Source of the DNA: an uncultured Roseburia sp.
Lineage (GTDB): Bacteria; Bacillota; Clostridia; Lachnospirales; Lachnospiraceae
Assembly (NCBI GenBank): GCA_947573605.1
Contig: CANPGM010000006.1
Coordinates: forward strand, 1-64,000
Reading direction: 5' to 3'
Length of the DNA: 64,000 nt
How positions within the stretch are numbered: position 1 is the first letter of the stretch; each line of letters starts with the position of its first letter. A program made the position numbers and the translations under genes. The notes beneath the pieces were generated by a model that did not search any database, was not told the origin of the DNA, and saw nothing but the letters and a program-made list of their open reading frames with translations. Shown here piece after piece: positions 16,856 to 26,351 of the stretch.

Positions 16856-19234
16856 TTAATAGTTTTGCTGTTTTCCAATCTGTGTAACAATCAAATCTTC
16901 GCCTTTCCCTTTTCTGATTTTAATCTGTCCATACTTCATTGTATAATAAATACTCCCCCCGCTCTCTTCCATTCGTTTCACCGCCTCTGCTCCAGGATGT
17001 CCGTAAGCGTTTTCTGCCGCGCAGGAAACGGCAATAATCCGAGGCCTTACTTTAAAAAGCAGCTCCGATGAATTAGACCCGTTGGAACCGTGGTGAGAAG
17101 CCTTGATAAAATCCGTTTCCGTACAAAAATCTGATTCCGCCAGCCTTTTTTCCTCCGCCAGACCGATATCTCCGGTAAATATTCCGGTAAACCCCCTCTC
17201 TTTGTATGCGACAACCAGCGATCTTGCATTTTTATCCGCGCCGCTATCACCCGGCTCAGGTGAAAGACAAATCAGCGCGCCTCTGTTTAAACGCAGACAG
17301 TCCCCCTGATTCAAAAAAATGAGTTCTGTTTGTAAGCCGCGAGCTAACTCGGCCAATTCTTCGTATTTTTCATCTTTTTCCATGTGTGCGGAAAATACAA
17401 GGGCTCCGATTGGAAATTCTGCCTTTAACAATTCCAAAAGTCCTGATATATGATCGGAATCAGTATGCGAAATAATCCAATAGTCAATTTTTCTCACACC
17501 CTTTGCCTTTAAAAAGGGAAGGATACGATACGTTCCGACTCCTTTTATATCCGAGCTCCCTCCGTCAATAAAAAAACGGATTCCGTTTTCTGTTTGAAGG
17601 TAGCAGCCGTCGCCCTGCCCCACATCCAGCACGTCCAGTTCAAAACCGCTCACGGGAGAAAGAAGCAAAAGGCTTAAAATCAATAGTCCCGCAGGTACAA
17701 TGCCTTTTCTTCTCTTTTTTAGAAACACCCAAAGCGTCAGCAAAAAAAGCAGCAGATAGATGAGAATCAGTCGAAACAGTCCGGGTTTTCCGGTAACAAT
17801 CGACGCATAGGGCAGGCTGCCGCCCCATTTTAAAACCCATGCAAAAAAGGAAAGAATCAAACGGCAGGGCAGAAAAAGCAGCTTCGCTGCAGGCAGACAA
17901 AACATGCCTGTGATCCCCCCGCATATCCCCAAAAACAACAGAACTCCCACAAACGGAAGAATCAGTAAATTCAAAAAAACAGCGTAAAGCGGAATTTCAA
18001 AGTAATACCACGCCGTCAGCGGAAGTATTACAATCTGTATGCAAAAACTCAGAAGAAACGTTTCCTTCCATTTTGACATCCATTTTTCTGACTTCCGCTG
18101 TTCCTGTGCATTTTTCCTCTCTTCTTTTCCGTCCGCATCTTCCTCTCTTTTTTGTACCCCTGCATCTGAAACCGCCTTCCCCAGTACAACTACACCAAGT
18201 ACGGCCGTATATGAAAAAAGAAATCCCGCATAGCCGATCAGAAATGGATTTTCCCATAGAATCAGTATTGCAGACGCACTCAAAGCAGACAGCGAATCAT
18301 AACTTCTCCCGATTGCCTGTCCCAAAAGCATAATTAGAAACATAATAATTGCCCGCTTTGCCGACGTTCCGAATCCGGAGAAAATTCCGTAGCCTGTCAT
18401 AAAGATTCCGGACAGCACGCCCGCCTGGTAATCAGACAATCGTATTTTTCGAAGAAGCCGAAACAAAGACATCCCAATGACGGAAATGTGCAGACCGGAA
18501 ATTGCCAGAATATGAGAAACTCCTGTCTTCTGATACAGTTCTTTTGTTTCCCTGTCAAGAAGCGTGGTATCCCCCAACGTAATCGCAGCCATAATTCCGC
18601 TCTTTTCTTCCGAAAAGCATTGCTCATACACCTGTCTCATCCTCTCTCTAAGCACAGACAGCCGCTCCTTCCAAAAATCTGCTTCTCCATACGCAGCGAT
18701 GATTTCGGTTCTTTTTAATTGAAAAGAAACCATCCGTGACTCATAATAAGCCTGTTCGTCAAAGTTACCTTCGTTAGCTGCTGTTCTCCAGTTCTCTGTT
18801 TTTCCTTTTACAATAAGGGTTTTACCGATTGCGTCTGTATCCGCATCCGAATACGCTATGATTTGATTACAGGGAAGGATTCCCTTAGAAAAAACTGCGT
18901 GACAGTTTTTCAGATAATAAAGATATTGATTATTTTTTTCTTCTTTTTTTGCGAGTTCGCCCGAAACCGTAAGGGACATCCCATCCGTAAGTAAGGCCCG
19001 AAAGGCTTCCCTCTTTTGTATTTCCGTCTGGGAACGCGCTCCTCCCAACAGAAAAAAAGCCAAAAACAAAACCATACATAAGGCGTTCCTCCGAAATCTC
19101 CTGTTTCCGAAAAACACCGCCGATAATGTTCCCGTTAAAACGGCTGCGGCGAGAAAAACAAGATTTCCTGCCGCAGCAGCTAAAATTCCGAGCACAAAAC
19201 CCGCCGCCATTCCACATAACGGCCGCTTCTGCAA
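16856..19234 (-). CDS. comEC: Competence protein ComEC/Rec2, DNA uptake channel
   Basis: Membrane channel that carries single-stranded DNA into the cytoplasm during transformation; 792 aa, full length. Hydrophobic segments open the protein (residues 1-60) and recur at about 230-510 in the competence domain (GVSHILAISGLHISVIGM, RAIIMFLIMLLGQAIGR). The C-terminal 270 residues are a metallo-beta-lactamase-fold domain with LDVGQGDGCYLQT, FIDGGSSD, ISHTDSDHISG and ASHHGSNGSNS, all metal-site-like motifs kept. It starts with TTG at 19234, with GGAGGGG six nt upstream and the gerMN stop inside that region. Last gene of the comEA-TCS-gerMN-comEC operon. Confidence 0.93.
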   Translation of the reverse strand: MQKRPLCGMAAGFVLGILAAAAGNLVFLAAAVLTGTLSAVFFGNRRFRRNALCMVLFLAFFLLGGARSQTEIQKREAFRALLTDGMSLTVSGELAKKEEKNNQYLYYLKNCHAVFSKGILPCNQIIAYSDADTDAIGKTLIVKGKTENWRTAANEGNFDEQAYYESRMVSFQLKRTEIIAAYGEADFWKERLSVLRERMRQVYEQCFSEEKSGIMAAITLGDTTLLDRETKELYQKTGVSHILAISGLHISVIGMSLFRLLRKIRLSDYQAGVLSGIFMTGYGIFSGFGTSAKRAIIMFLIMLLGQAIGRSYDSLSALSASAILILWENPFLIGYAGFLFSYTAVLGVVVLGKAVSDAGVQKREEDADGKEERKNAQEQRKSEKWMSKWKETFLLSFCIQIVILPLTAWYYFEIPLYAVFLNLLILPFVGVLLFLGICGGITGMFCLPAAKLLFLPCRLILSFFAWVLKWGGSLPYASIVTGKPGLFRLILIYLLLFLLTLWVFLKKRRKGIVPAGLLILSLLLLSPVSGFELDVLDVGQGDGCYLQTENGIRFFIDGGSSDIKGVGTYRILPFLKAKGVRKIDYWIISHTDSDHISGLLELLKAEFPIGALVFSAHMEKDEKYEELAELARGLQTELIFLNQGDCLRLNRGALICLSPEPGDSGADKNARSLVVAYKERGFTGIFTGDIGLAEEKRLAESDFCTETDFIKASHHGSNGSNSSELLFKVRPRIIAVSCAAENAYGHPGAEAVKRMEESGGSIYYTMKYGQIKIRKGKGEDLIVTQIGKQQNY

Positions 19235-19237
19235 ACA

Positions 19238-20197
19238 CTACCCCTCCGTTCCTTTCTGTGAGTCGGTTTTCTCCCCGTCTTCTTCTTCGGGAACCGCCAC
19301 ATAATCCAGATTTCGTTCGTACATATCGCTTAACTTAAAATTATCCCGGTAAACTCCGTTTGTATTCCCGTTTACGGAAATCTGCACGCGGCCGATTGCC
19401 GGAAGCTCCGAAAGAGAATCCACAATAGAATAGATTACGATTGCTTCATTTACGTTATAATCCTGATTTTTAAAACCCTCGTCCAGATTTACATAACAGA
19501 TTCCGTCAACTACCGACACCGATATCAGCTTTGTGCCGGAAGGAATCGCCGATTTTGTCCCGGAGTCTTCCGGACCGCTTAACAACTGTTCCATAATCAG
19601 CTTTTCAATTGAAATATTGCTGCTGTAATGCACCTTTCTGCTTTCCGTTATCAGGCCGTCTCCCGCTTCATTTGAAAAATAAAGAGTCAGCGTTGTATTC
19701 TGAATCGAATTTATCTGTTCTCCCGGATTCTCCACAAAACTATCCGCATACATCGTTCCTATCAGCACGCCTTGTCTGTTTGTCAGAGGCGTATTTCCCA
19801 CATAAAAAGTTACGCAGTCGACTCCTTCTATCTGCGTCATAGTTCGAACAACGGCCGCACGGCAGAGCACCTCCTCTACCTCGGTCATTTCACTGTAATC
19901 TTCGTCAAACCAAATCGAAAGCAGCACGCCCTCCAGAGTATAATTTGTAATCTCTACGTTGTTCGGAATCGGTTTTTTATACTCGACATTATCCGAATCG
20001 GAACTTAACATTCTCAGGAAATCTCCGATTAATACATTTGTATCCGCCGTTTCCGGTTCATAGGGAACCTTCACAATTCCCGTTTTCTCCTTATTCAAAT
20101 ATTCGATATAATATCCGTCCGCTTCTCCGGTACTGTCACATCCCGTAAGCAAAAGAGCCGCAAGCAGACAGATAAACGATACTGCGATTCGCTTCAT
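19238..20197 (-). CDS. GerMN-domain lipoprotein
   Basis: Membrane lipoprotein of 319 aa. The lipobox LLLTGC puts the lipidated cysteine at residue 20. Two GerMN domains follow, at about residues 45-140 and 170-280; the second has LIMEQLLSGPEDSGTKSAIPSGTK and CYVNLDEGFKNQ, the typical signature. GerM-type proteins act in sporulation and spore cortex assembly and stabilise SpoIIIAG-type channels in the family's best-known case. The acidic C-terminal tail is poorly conserved. GGGAGGATGAG precedes the ATG. It sits between the histidine kinase and comEC, with gaps of 4-19 bases. Confidence 0.85.
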   Translation of the reverse strand: MKRIAVSFICLLAALLLTGCDSTGEADGYYIEYLNKEKTGIVKVPYEPETADTNVLIGDFLRMLSSDSDNVEYKKPIPNNVEITNYTLEGVLLSIWFDEDYSEMTEVEEVLCRAAVVRTMTQIEGVDCVTFYVGNTPLTNRQGVLIGTMYADSFVENPGEQINSIQNTTLTLYFSNEAGDGLITESRKVHYSSNISIEKLIMEQLLSGPEDSGTKSAIPSGTKLISVSVVDGICYVNLDEGFKNQDYNVNEAIVIYSIVDSLSELPAIGRVQISVNGNTNGVYRDNFKLSDMYERNLDYVAVPEEEDGEKTDSQKGTEG

Positions 20198-20215
20198 CTC
20201 ATCCTCCCTATTCTG

Positions 20216-21658
20216 TCAGGAAATATAATTCAGCGGTATTCGGACATTAAAGGTTGTCCCCTCTCCTTCCGTACTGAATACTTTTATTGCTCCGCGATGC
20301 ATTAAAACTGCATTTCTCGTGATTGCAAGCCCAAGCCCCGTACCGCCGATTTCCCTTGAATGGGATTTGTCGACACGATAAAATCTCTCATAGATGTGCT
20401 CTAAGGACTCTTCCGGAATACCAACTCCGTTGTCTTCTACCTTTAAATAAAAATACTGATGATCGGCGTTTAACGAGACATGGACCCATCCGTTTTCTTT
20501 GTTGTATTTTATACCGTTCTCAATCAGATTTGTAAATGCAAGTGTAATTTTGACCTCATCCACATCCGCAGATACCGGACGAAAACTCTCCAAAACCAGT
20601 TCCACTTTCTGCCTGTCCGCAATCGGGCGGAGTCTCTTTAAGATCTGTTCAAGCAGTTCATTAATATTCATATTTGTTATATTCAAGTCGGCCGCTGATT
20701 TATCCATTTTCACCAGCGACAATAAATCATTGATGATTTTGGTTTCACGCTCAATCTCATTTCCGATATCGCCCATAAATTCCTTATAGAGATCAACCGG
20801 CGCATCCTCCATACTGTTAATGGAATCGGCAAGCACTTTCATGGACGTCAGCGGCGTCTTTAATTCATGCGAGACGTTAGATACAAACTCCTGTCTGGAC
20901 TGATCCAAAAGCTTCATTCTCCCAAGCATTTCATTGAACTTCTTACAGATCTGACTTGTTTCCGTATAATTGTCCACCGTCAGATCATTATCCCCGTATC
21001 CGGTCTGTATTTCCTCAATCTGCCTTGACATCTGATGAAACGGCCTCACGATGCGCGAAGCGGCGATTCCTGCAAGAAACAGAACAGTAAAGCCGCAAAT
21101 CAGCATAATGACCAAAAAATTTCTTGACAGATATTCCAGATTCAGGCTGATACTGTCTGTGGATACGCTGACCAGCATCACGCCGAGAGACCCCCGCTCC
21201 CCTGTTTCCTCATTCACATAGCTAAGCGGTACCGCCAGTTCGATATAACGGCTCTCAGAATCATATTTTTTGATTTCCGCACCGTTAAAGCTTAGAATCA
21301 CTTCTTCCGATATTATGGTTCTGCCCGTATCCAGGTCGTAAGTATCCTTGATAATATGAAAACTGTTGTCCACAATCAGAATACGCCCGTCATAGATATT
21401 GGAAAGCTGGCTTAATTCCGCATTTATAATCGTAGAATTGGAATTGTTCAGATAATCATTGGAAACAATCTGATTTGCCAGAATTTTTACCTGGCTTAGA
21501 ATTTCGCTTGTTCTGATAGAAACGGCACGCTGCTCATAGGTTCTTAGAATACCCGCCCATAAAATCAGTCCGGGAACAATCCCTATAAGTGAAAGCAGAA
21601 CAATCAGCCTGAATCTCAGGCTCCTGATAAAATCGGTAATTTTTTTGAACTTCGACAT
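20216..21658 (-). CDS. Sensor histidine kinase, WalK/PhoR-like
   Basis: Membrane sensor kinase of 480 aa, partner of the response regulator encoded 22 bases upstream. Two transmembrane segments (LIVLLSLIGIVPGLILWAGI near 20; FLVIMLICGFTVLFLAGIAA near 185) flank an extracellular sensor of about 145 residues. HAMP follows (about 205-255), then HisKA with FVSNVSHELKTPLTSMKVL (His near 264), and HATPase_c with N box NLIENGIKYNKENG, G boxes VEDNGVGIPEE and GGTGLGLAI. AAAGGGAAATC precedes the ATG. Wall or envelope stress sensing is an inference from family and neighbours. Confidence 0.92.
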   Translation of the reverse strand: MSKFKKITDFIRSLRFRLIVLLSLIGIVPGLILWAGILRTYEQRAVSIRTSEILSQVKILANQIVSNDYLNNSNSTIINAELSQLSNIYDGRILIVDNSFHIIKDTYDLDTGRTIISEEVILSFNGAEIKKYDSESRYIELAVPLSYVNEETGERGSLGVMLVSVSTDSISLNLEYLSRNFLVIMLICGFTVLFLAGIAASRIVRPFHQMSRQIEEIQTGYGDNDLTVDNYTETSQICKKFNEMLGRMKLLDQSRQEFVSNVSHELKTPLTSMKVLADSINSMEDAPVDLYKEFMGDIGNEIERETKIINDLLSLVKMDKSAADLNITNMNINELLEQILKRLRPIADRQKVELVLESFRPVSADVDEVKITLAFTNLIENGIKYNKENGWVHVSLNADHQYFYLKVEDNGVGIPEESLEHIYERFYRVDKSHSREIGGTGLGLAITRNAVLMHRGAIKVFSTEGEGTTFNVRIPLNYIS

Positions 21659-21679
21659 GATTTCCCTTTAATACCCTGA

Positions 21680-22372
21680 TTAATTCTGGTTATAGTAATA
21701 TCCGACGCCCCATTTCGTGTGTACGTATCTCGGCTCGCTTGGATTCGCTTCGATTTTTTCACGAAGTCTCCGCACATGAACATCAACCGTGCGCACGTCT
21801 CCCGGATATTCATAGCCCCATACCAAATTCAACAGGTTCTCTCTGCTGTAAATTTTATTCGGATTATTTACCAAAAGCTCAAGTAAGTCAAATTCTTTTG
21901 CGGTCAGATTCGTTTCTTTGCCGGAAATAAAAAGTCTCCTGCTCTCACAGTCCAACTTTAAATCCCCCGACACAAGCATTTTCGGATTTTCCTGCTTTGG
22001 CCTTCCGGACGAAGTCCTCCGCATAATCGCCTTAATCCTCGCTTTTACCTCAAGAATATTAAACGGCTTTGTAATATAGTCGTCCGCGCCGTACTCAAGC
22101 CCCAGGATCTTATCCATATCGTCGCCTTTTGCCGTAAGCATAACAATCGGCATATTGGAAAATTCTCTGATATGTTGACATACTTCAAACCCGTCCATTT
22201 TTGGCAGCATAATATCAAGTAGAATCATATCGTACGCGTTTTCCGTCGCCATCTTTAACGCTTCTTCGCCGTCATACGCGCAGTCTACCTCCATTCCGTC
22301 CTGCTCAAGGCTGAAACGGATTCCTTTTACGATTAACTTTTCATCATCTACAACAAGCACTTTTTTTGCCAT
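21680..22372 (-). CDS. OmpR/WalR-family response regulator
   Basis: DNA-binding response regulator, 230 aa. The receiver domain (1-115) has the acidic pair in VVDDE, the phosphoacceptor in ILLDIMLPKMDGFE, the switch Thr in IVMLTAKG and Lys in DDYITKPF. The winged helix (about 130-228) ends with RTVDVHVRRLREKIE and the WGVGYYYN strand typical of WalR/PhoP types. I use the ATG at 22372 with AAAGG seven nt upstream; a GTG two codons earlier is also in frame. Paired with the downstream kinase; first described neighbours are comEA upstream and comEC downstream. Confidence 0.93.
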   Translation of the reverse strand: MAKKVLVVDDEKLIVKGIRFSLEQDGMEVDCAYDGEEALKMATENAYDMILLDIMLPKMDGFEVCQHIREFSNMPIVMLTAKGDDMDKILGLEYGADDYITKPFNILEVKARIKAIMRRTSSGRPKQENPKMLVSGDLKLDCESRRLFISGKETNLTAKEFDLLELLVNNPNKIYSRENLLNLVWGYEYPGDVRTVDVHVRRLREKIEANPSEPRYVHTKWGVGYYYNQN

Positions 22373-22385
22373 ATCCACACCTTTT

Positions 22386-22964
22386 TCAGTTCACTTTTAT
22401 ATAATCCCTCATGCGGTTAAAAACACCTTCTTTAATTCCCGCTACGTTCATCAAATCCTCCGCCGAAGAAAAAGCGCCGTGTTCTTCCCTGTATGCAATG
22501 ATCGAATCCGCCTTTGCTTTTCCGACCCCCGGAATCGTCATAAGCTCTTCCGCCGTCGCCGTATTGATATTAATACGTCCGTCCGAAGCCTCTGCTGCCG
22601 CATATTCCGTTTCCCCCACAGTCGGAACATACAGGAGCTGTCCGTCCGTAACGGCCTCAGCCTGATTTACGGCGGCGCACTGCGCTTCTTCCGTTAAGCC
22701 TCCCGCCATTTCAATTGCTTCGTATACTCTGCTGTTCTCAGAAAGAACGTAGACTCCAGGTTTTGCCACAGCGCCGCATACATAGACATAACACAAACCG
22801 CCAGATACCTGCTCTGTCGGTTCTTCTTCTCCGTTCCCTGCAACGGCCTCTGACGGCTTTTCTTCTACAAATGTATCCAGATATGTGTCATTCCTGTTTC
22901 CGCACCCTGCGATAGAAGCTATCCAAAGAACGGTAAACAGGAATCCTTTCCATTTTTCTATCAT
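22386..22964 (-). CDS. comEA: ComEA-like lipoprotein, DNA-binding competence protein
   Basis: Surface DNA receptor for transformation, 192 aa. A short hydrophobic N-terminus ends in IASIAGC, a plausible lipobox at Cys 21. An SLBB domain (about 57-118: CYVYVCGAVAKPGVYVL, AIEMAGGLTEEA) is followed by a helix-hairpin-helix domain (about 130-190: ININTATAEELMTIPGVG and AFSSAEDLMNVAGI), which binds DNA without sequence preference. This SLBB plus HhH order is the normal ComEA layout. First gene of the operon that ends in comEC. Its ribosome binding site can be hidden in a hairpin (22971-22994). Confidence 0.92.
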   Translation of the reverse strand: MIEKWKGFLFTVLWIASIAGCGNRNDTYLDTFVEEKPSEAVAGNGEEEPTEQVSGGLCYVYVCGAVAKPGVYVLSENSRVYEAIEMAGGLTEEAQCAAVNQAEAVTDGQLLYVPTVGETEYAAAEASDGRININTATAEELMTIPGVGKAKADSIIAYREEHGAFSSAEDLMNVAGIKEGVFNRMRDYIKVN

Positions 22965-22970
22965 AAGCCT

Positions 22971-22994
22971 CTCCTTCCTCTGTCTGCGAAGGAG
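22971..22994 (-). promoter_or_regulatory. Hairpin that would hide the comEA ribosome binding site
   Basis: On the minus strand CTCCTTC (22994-22988) can pair with GAAGGAG (22977-22971). The second arm is the comEA Shine-Dalgarno sequence itself. Seven base pairs, mostly G-C, with a 10-nt loop. Confidence 0.5.
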
Positions 22995-23015
22995 TCCTCA
23001 ATGCCCGATATTTAC

Positions 23016-23044
23016 ATTCTAACGAAATTTTTAAGATAAAACAA
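23016..23044 (-). promoter_or_regulatory. Promoter of the comEA operon
   Basis: Minus strand: -35 TTGTTT (23044-23039), 17-nt spacer, -10 TAGAAT (23021-23016). The -35 lies immediately after the stop codon of the preceding gene. Confidence 0.6.
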
Positions 23045-23049
23045 GTCCT

Positions 23050-24234
23050 TTAAAAAAATTCTGCCACTTTTTCCTTAAGCGCAACCCAAAATTCCAAAGC
23101 ATCGGAAGAGGCCGGCGCCAATACTGCATGTTCGTATGCAGAAAACGCTGTCCGTTCCAGCGCATCCGGCTGTTCCGACATTCGGATCGGGTAATGATCT
23201 GTGGCTCCGTATAAAGCCGGAAGCATATCGTCTGTCAGATATACGGCAAATTTCTCCGCCTCTTCCGCCTCTTTCGTAAAATCATTCACAATAACCATAT
23301 CTGTCAGAGCAGCGGAAACCGCTTCAAGCGTATCGTTTAAACGCGGCATTTCCGTAAACGAATAACCACAGTCTCTAAGGCTTCCAAGCGAATCCGAATC
23401 AATAATGGCGCATAGCGTTGCGCCTTCCAGAAGATCGTTTCTTACGGATTCCTCCGATATCGTTTCCATATCGATGGAAAACGATTCCAGACTCGTCTCT
23501 AAAAACGCCAGTTCCTCCGTATAAAGCGCTTCGTTATACTGCACCTGAAATCCCTCTCCCGTCTTTTCCGAAAACGAAACGCCTTCGGATACAAACGGAA
23601 AATCATAGAACGGATCGTTCACATCCCACTCCAGGAGATATTTTACATTTTCCGGCGGTTCGTTTTCATTTGAAAAGTCAATTACATCCTGAATCGAGGC
23701 CGGAACAGATTCAAAATATACATTATGATATGCAAACAAACACACATTATAACTGAGCGGATATCCGATCATCTTATCCCGAAAAGAAGAGGCGGAAACA
23801 GCGTTCTGCGTAAGAACACTCCGATAGTAATCCGCTTCTTTATTTTCTTTTGCCAGCCCAAGCAGATATGCCTCTTCCAACTGTTCGCCCGATAGCAGAT
23901 ACAAATCCGGACATTCCTCTTCCTGTATGGTTCCCTGATAAATATCACCTAAATAATCAAGTGAATCCCGATAGCGAACGGCTACGGCCGTTCCGCTTTT
24001 TTCATAATACGATTTTGCGGCGGAAAGAAAAAATGCTTCATAAGACTTTTCGTCGTACCAGAATATCAGATCGGCTTCCTTTGAAACCGCTTCCTCATAT
24101 GATTCTTGTTCCGCCGTTTCTTCCTGTTCACCGGTATGCAGCAATGTATTGAAATAATTGTTTTTTACCGCGACGGCGGCTCCTGCTGCCAGCAATAGGC
24201 AAACTGCGCCGACCGCAATCAATCTTTTATTCAT
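23050..24234 (-). CDS. Extracellular solute-binding protein (family 1-like)
   Basis: Membrane-anchored, periplasmic-binding-protein-like protein of about 394 aa. A single N-terminal hydrophobic segment (LIAVGAVCLLLAAGAAVAV) is followed by an acidic linker and a two-lobed domain with DLIFWYDEKSYEAFFLSAA and MIGYPLSYNVCLFAYHNVY, the pattern of sugar-type ABC binding proteins. No lipobox cysteine is seen. I use the ATG at 24234; one three codons earlier is also in frame. It overlaps the argD 3' end, so it is translated with argD. No ABC permease lies nearby, so either permeases are elsewhere or it has a sensing role. Ligand unknown. Confidence 0.7.
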   Translation of the reverse strand: MNKRLIAVGAVCLLLAAGAAVAVKNNYFNTLLHTGEQEETAEQESYEEAVSKEADLIFWYDEKSYEAFFLSAAKSYYEKSGTAVAVRYRDSLDYLGDIYQGTIQEEECPDLYLLSGEQLEEAYLLGLAKENKEADYYRSVLTQNAVSASSFRDKMIGYPLSYNVCLFAYHNVYFESVPASIQDVIDFSNENEPPENVKYLLEWDVNDPFYDFPFVSEGVSFSEKTGEGFQVQYNEALYTEELAFLETSLESFSIDMETISEESVRNDLLEGATLCAIIDSDSLGSLRDCGYSFTEMPRLNDTLEAVSAALTDMVIVNDFTKEAEEAEKFAVYLTDDMLPALYGATDHYPIRMSEQPDALERTAFSAYEHAVLAPASSDALEFWVALKEKVAEFF

Positions 24235-25426
24235 TGTATTCATCCAAAACTCTCTCTAACTTTTCTATCATTTCATCGACATGTTTCTTTTCAATGATAA
24301 GCGGCGGTACAAACCGAAGCACGTTTGTTCCTGCGGTAATCACAAGCAGCCCCTGACAAATCGCTGCTGCAGCAATTTCCGATACCGGTTTCTCGCATAC
24401 AAGGCCCTGTATCAGTCCAAGTCCGCGACGGGCAGTCAGAAACGCATACTTTTCTACAAGAGCGTCAAGTCTTTTTTCCAGATACGGTGCGACTTCCTTT
24501 ACATGACCTGTAATATTCTCCCGCTCCATGATTTCAAAAACTTTCGAAACAGCGGCTCCTGCAAACGGGTTTCCTCCGTAGGTCGTTCCATGATCTCCCG
24601 GCTGCAGCGATTTTTCCGCAACGCGTTCGGTCATAAAAAACGCTCCGACCGGAACGCCGCAGCCAAGCGCTTTCGCGCACGCCATAAGATCAGGCTTTAC
24701 GCCGTAATGCTGCCATGCAAACATTTCGCCCGTCCTTCCCATGCCGCACTGAATTTCATCCAGGATCAAAAGAATATCGTGCTCGTCACAGAGCTTTCTT
24801 ATCCCGCAAAGAAATTCTTCCGATGCCGGATAAATCCCTCCCTCGCCCTGTACGGTTTCCAGCAGCACCGCGCATGTTCTTTCACTAATCAGCTCTTCTA
24901 CGCTTTCAAGGCAGTTAAATTCCGCAAACGATACCCCTGGCATCAGCGGCCCGAACGGTTCTCTATAGTGTTCGTTTCCTGTTACGGACAGGGCGCCTAA
25001 ACTTCTTCCGTGAAACGAACGGTTCATCGCAATAATCTCATGCCCCGCATGGCCGTCTCTGGTATATGCGTACTTCTTTGCCGCTTTGATCGCTCCTTCA
25101 ATTGCCTCCGTGCCGCTGTTCGTAAAGAAAATACGGTCCATTCCGCTTGCAGTCAGCGCTCTGTTCGCCGCTTCAATAATCGGAACATTGTAATAAAGGT
25201 TGGACGTATGCAGCACCCGGTCTACCTGATTTTTTAACGCCTCATTATATTCTCTGTTGCAGTAGCCCAACGCCTGCACTGCGATTCCCGCTGCGAAGTC
25301 AAGGTATTCTTTTCCGTTCGTATCATACAGATAAACGCCTTTGCCATGATCAATCACAAGTCCATAACGATTATAGGTATGCACCAGGGCCGCTTCCGCC
25401 TCTTCCATATATTCGTTTTTATTCAT
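24227..25426 (-). CDS. argD: Acetylornithine aminotransferase
   Basis: Class III PLP aminotransferase that converts N-acetylglutamate semialdehyde to N-acetylornithine; 399 aa. Visible motifs: [51 protein letters not shown], and [12 protein letters not shown]. The PLP lysine is in [16 protein letters not shown]. The start at 25426 overlaps the argB stop in AATGAATAA, and the same junction sequence ends argD, so all three genes look translationally coupled. The upstream in-frame GTG at 25450 lies within argB. Part of the argCJBD operon. Confidence 0.95.
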   Translation of the reverse strand: MNKNEYMEEAEAALVHTYNRYGLVIDHGKGVYLYDTNGKEYLDFAAGIAVQALGYCNREYNEALKNQVDRVLHTSNLYYNVPIIEAANRALTASGMDRIFFTNSGTEAIEGAIKAAKKYAYTRDGHAGHEIIAMNRSFHGRSLGALSVTGNEHYREPFGPLMPGVSFAEFNCLESVEELISERTCAVLLETVQGEGGIYPASEEFLCGIRKLCDEHDILLILDEIQCGMGRTGEMFAWQHYGVKPDLMACAKALGCGVPVGAFFMTERVAEKSLQPGDHGTTYGGNPFAGAAVSKVFEIMERENITGHVKEVAPYLEKRLDALVEKYAFLTARRGLGLIQGLVCEKPVSEIAAAAICQGLLVITAGTNVLRFVPPLIIEKKHVDEMIEKLERVLDEYNE

Positions 25427-26318
25427 TGTAAAATTTTGTCTCCTTTTCACCTAAAATCGCCGTTCCGATTCCTTTATTCGTAAATATTTCAAGAAGCAGA
25501 CAATGTGCAATCCGCCCGTCAAGAATATGAACTCTTGATACGCCGTTTTCAATTGCATCAATACAATTACTTAATTTCGGAAGCATACCGCCTCCGATAA
25601 ATCCTTCTTCAATCAGCTTGCGCGCCTCCGAAACCGGCAATTCGGAAATCAGTGTCGATTTGTCGTCCGGATCTTTGTACACGCCTTCAATATCAGTAAG
25701 AAACGCCAGCTTTTCCGCGCTCACGGCCTTCGCAATCGCACAGGCCGCATCGTCGGCGTTAATGTTATAGCTGTTATATGCGTTGTCCATACCGACCGGA
25801 CAAACAATCGGTAAAAAGTCCTTTTCCAGAAGATCGTATAAAATCTTGGGCCGGACTTCGGTAATCTCTCCGACAAAACCGATATCCTGCCCGCCCGAAT
25901 ATTTCTTTTCCACTTTTAACAGGCCCCCGTCTTTGCCGCTGATTCCCGCTGCGTTGACACCGAGTTCCTGTACCAGTTTTACGAGCGATTTATTCACTTT
26001 ATTTAAAACCATTTCGGCGATTTCCATTGTCGCTTCATCGGTTTTTCGCAGTCCGTTTACAAATTCCGGTTCCATTCCGACTTTTCCTACCCAACGGCTG
26101 ATCTCCTTTCCGCCGCCGTGTACAATAATCGGCTTAAACCCAACCAGCTTTAACAGCGTGACGTCCTGTATCACCTGATGTTTTAAAGTCTCGTCCGCCA
26201 TTGCGCTTCCGCCGTATTTAACTACAATTATCTTACGATTAAAACGCTGAATATAGGGAAGCGCTTCAATCAGCACTTCCGCCTTTCCTAATATTTCCCG
26301 CATATTTTTTTCGTCCAT
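25419..26318 (-). CDS. argB: Acetylglutamate kinase
   Basis: Phosphorylates N-acetylglutamate with ATP, the second step of arginine synthesis; 299 aa, normal. Motifs: [12 protein letters not shown] (phosphate loop), [11 protein letters not shown], and [15 protein letters not shown]. It keeps an N-terminal extension of about 20 residues ([21 protein letters not shown]), the helix found in arginine-inhibited hexameric enzymes, so feedback inhibition is likely. GGGAGGAAGTT precedes the ATG. Between argJ and argD on the minus strand. Confidence 0.96.
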   Translation of the reverse strand: MDEKNMREILGKAEVLIEALPYIQRFNRKIIVVKYGGSAMADETLKHQVIQDVTLLKLVGFKPIIVHGGGKEISRWVGKVGMEPEFVNGLRKTDEATMEIAEMVLNKVNKSLVKLVQELGVNAAGISGKDGGLLKVEKKYSGGQDIGFVGEITEVRPKILYDLLEKDFLPIVCPVGMDNAYNSYNINADDAACAIAKAVSAEKLAFLTDIEGVYKDPDDKSTLISELPVSEARKLIEEGFIGGGMLPKLSNCIDAIENGVSRVHILDGRIAHCLLLEIFTNKGIGTAILGEKETKFYNE

Positions 26319-26351
26319 AACTTCCTCCCGGTAATAGATCTTAGCTCCTGC

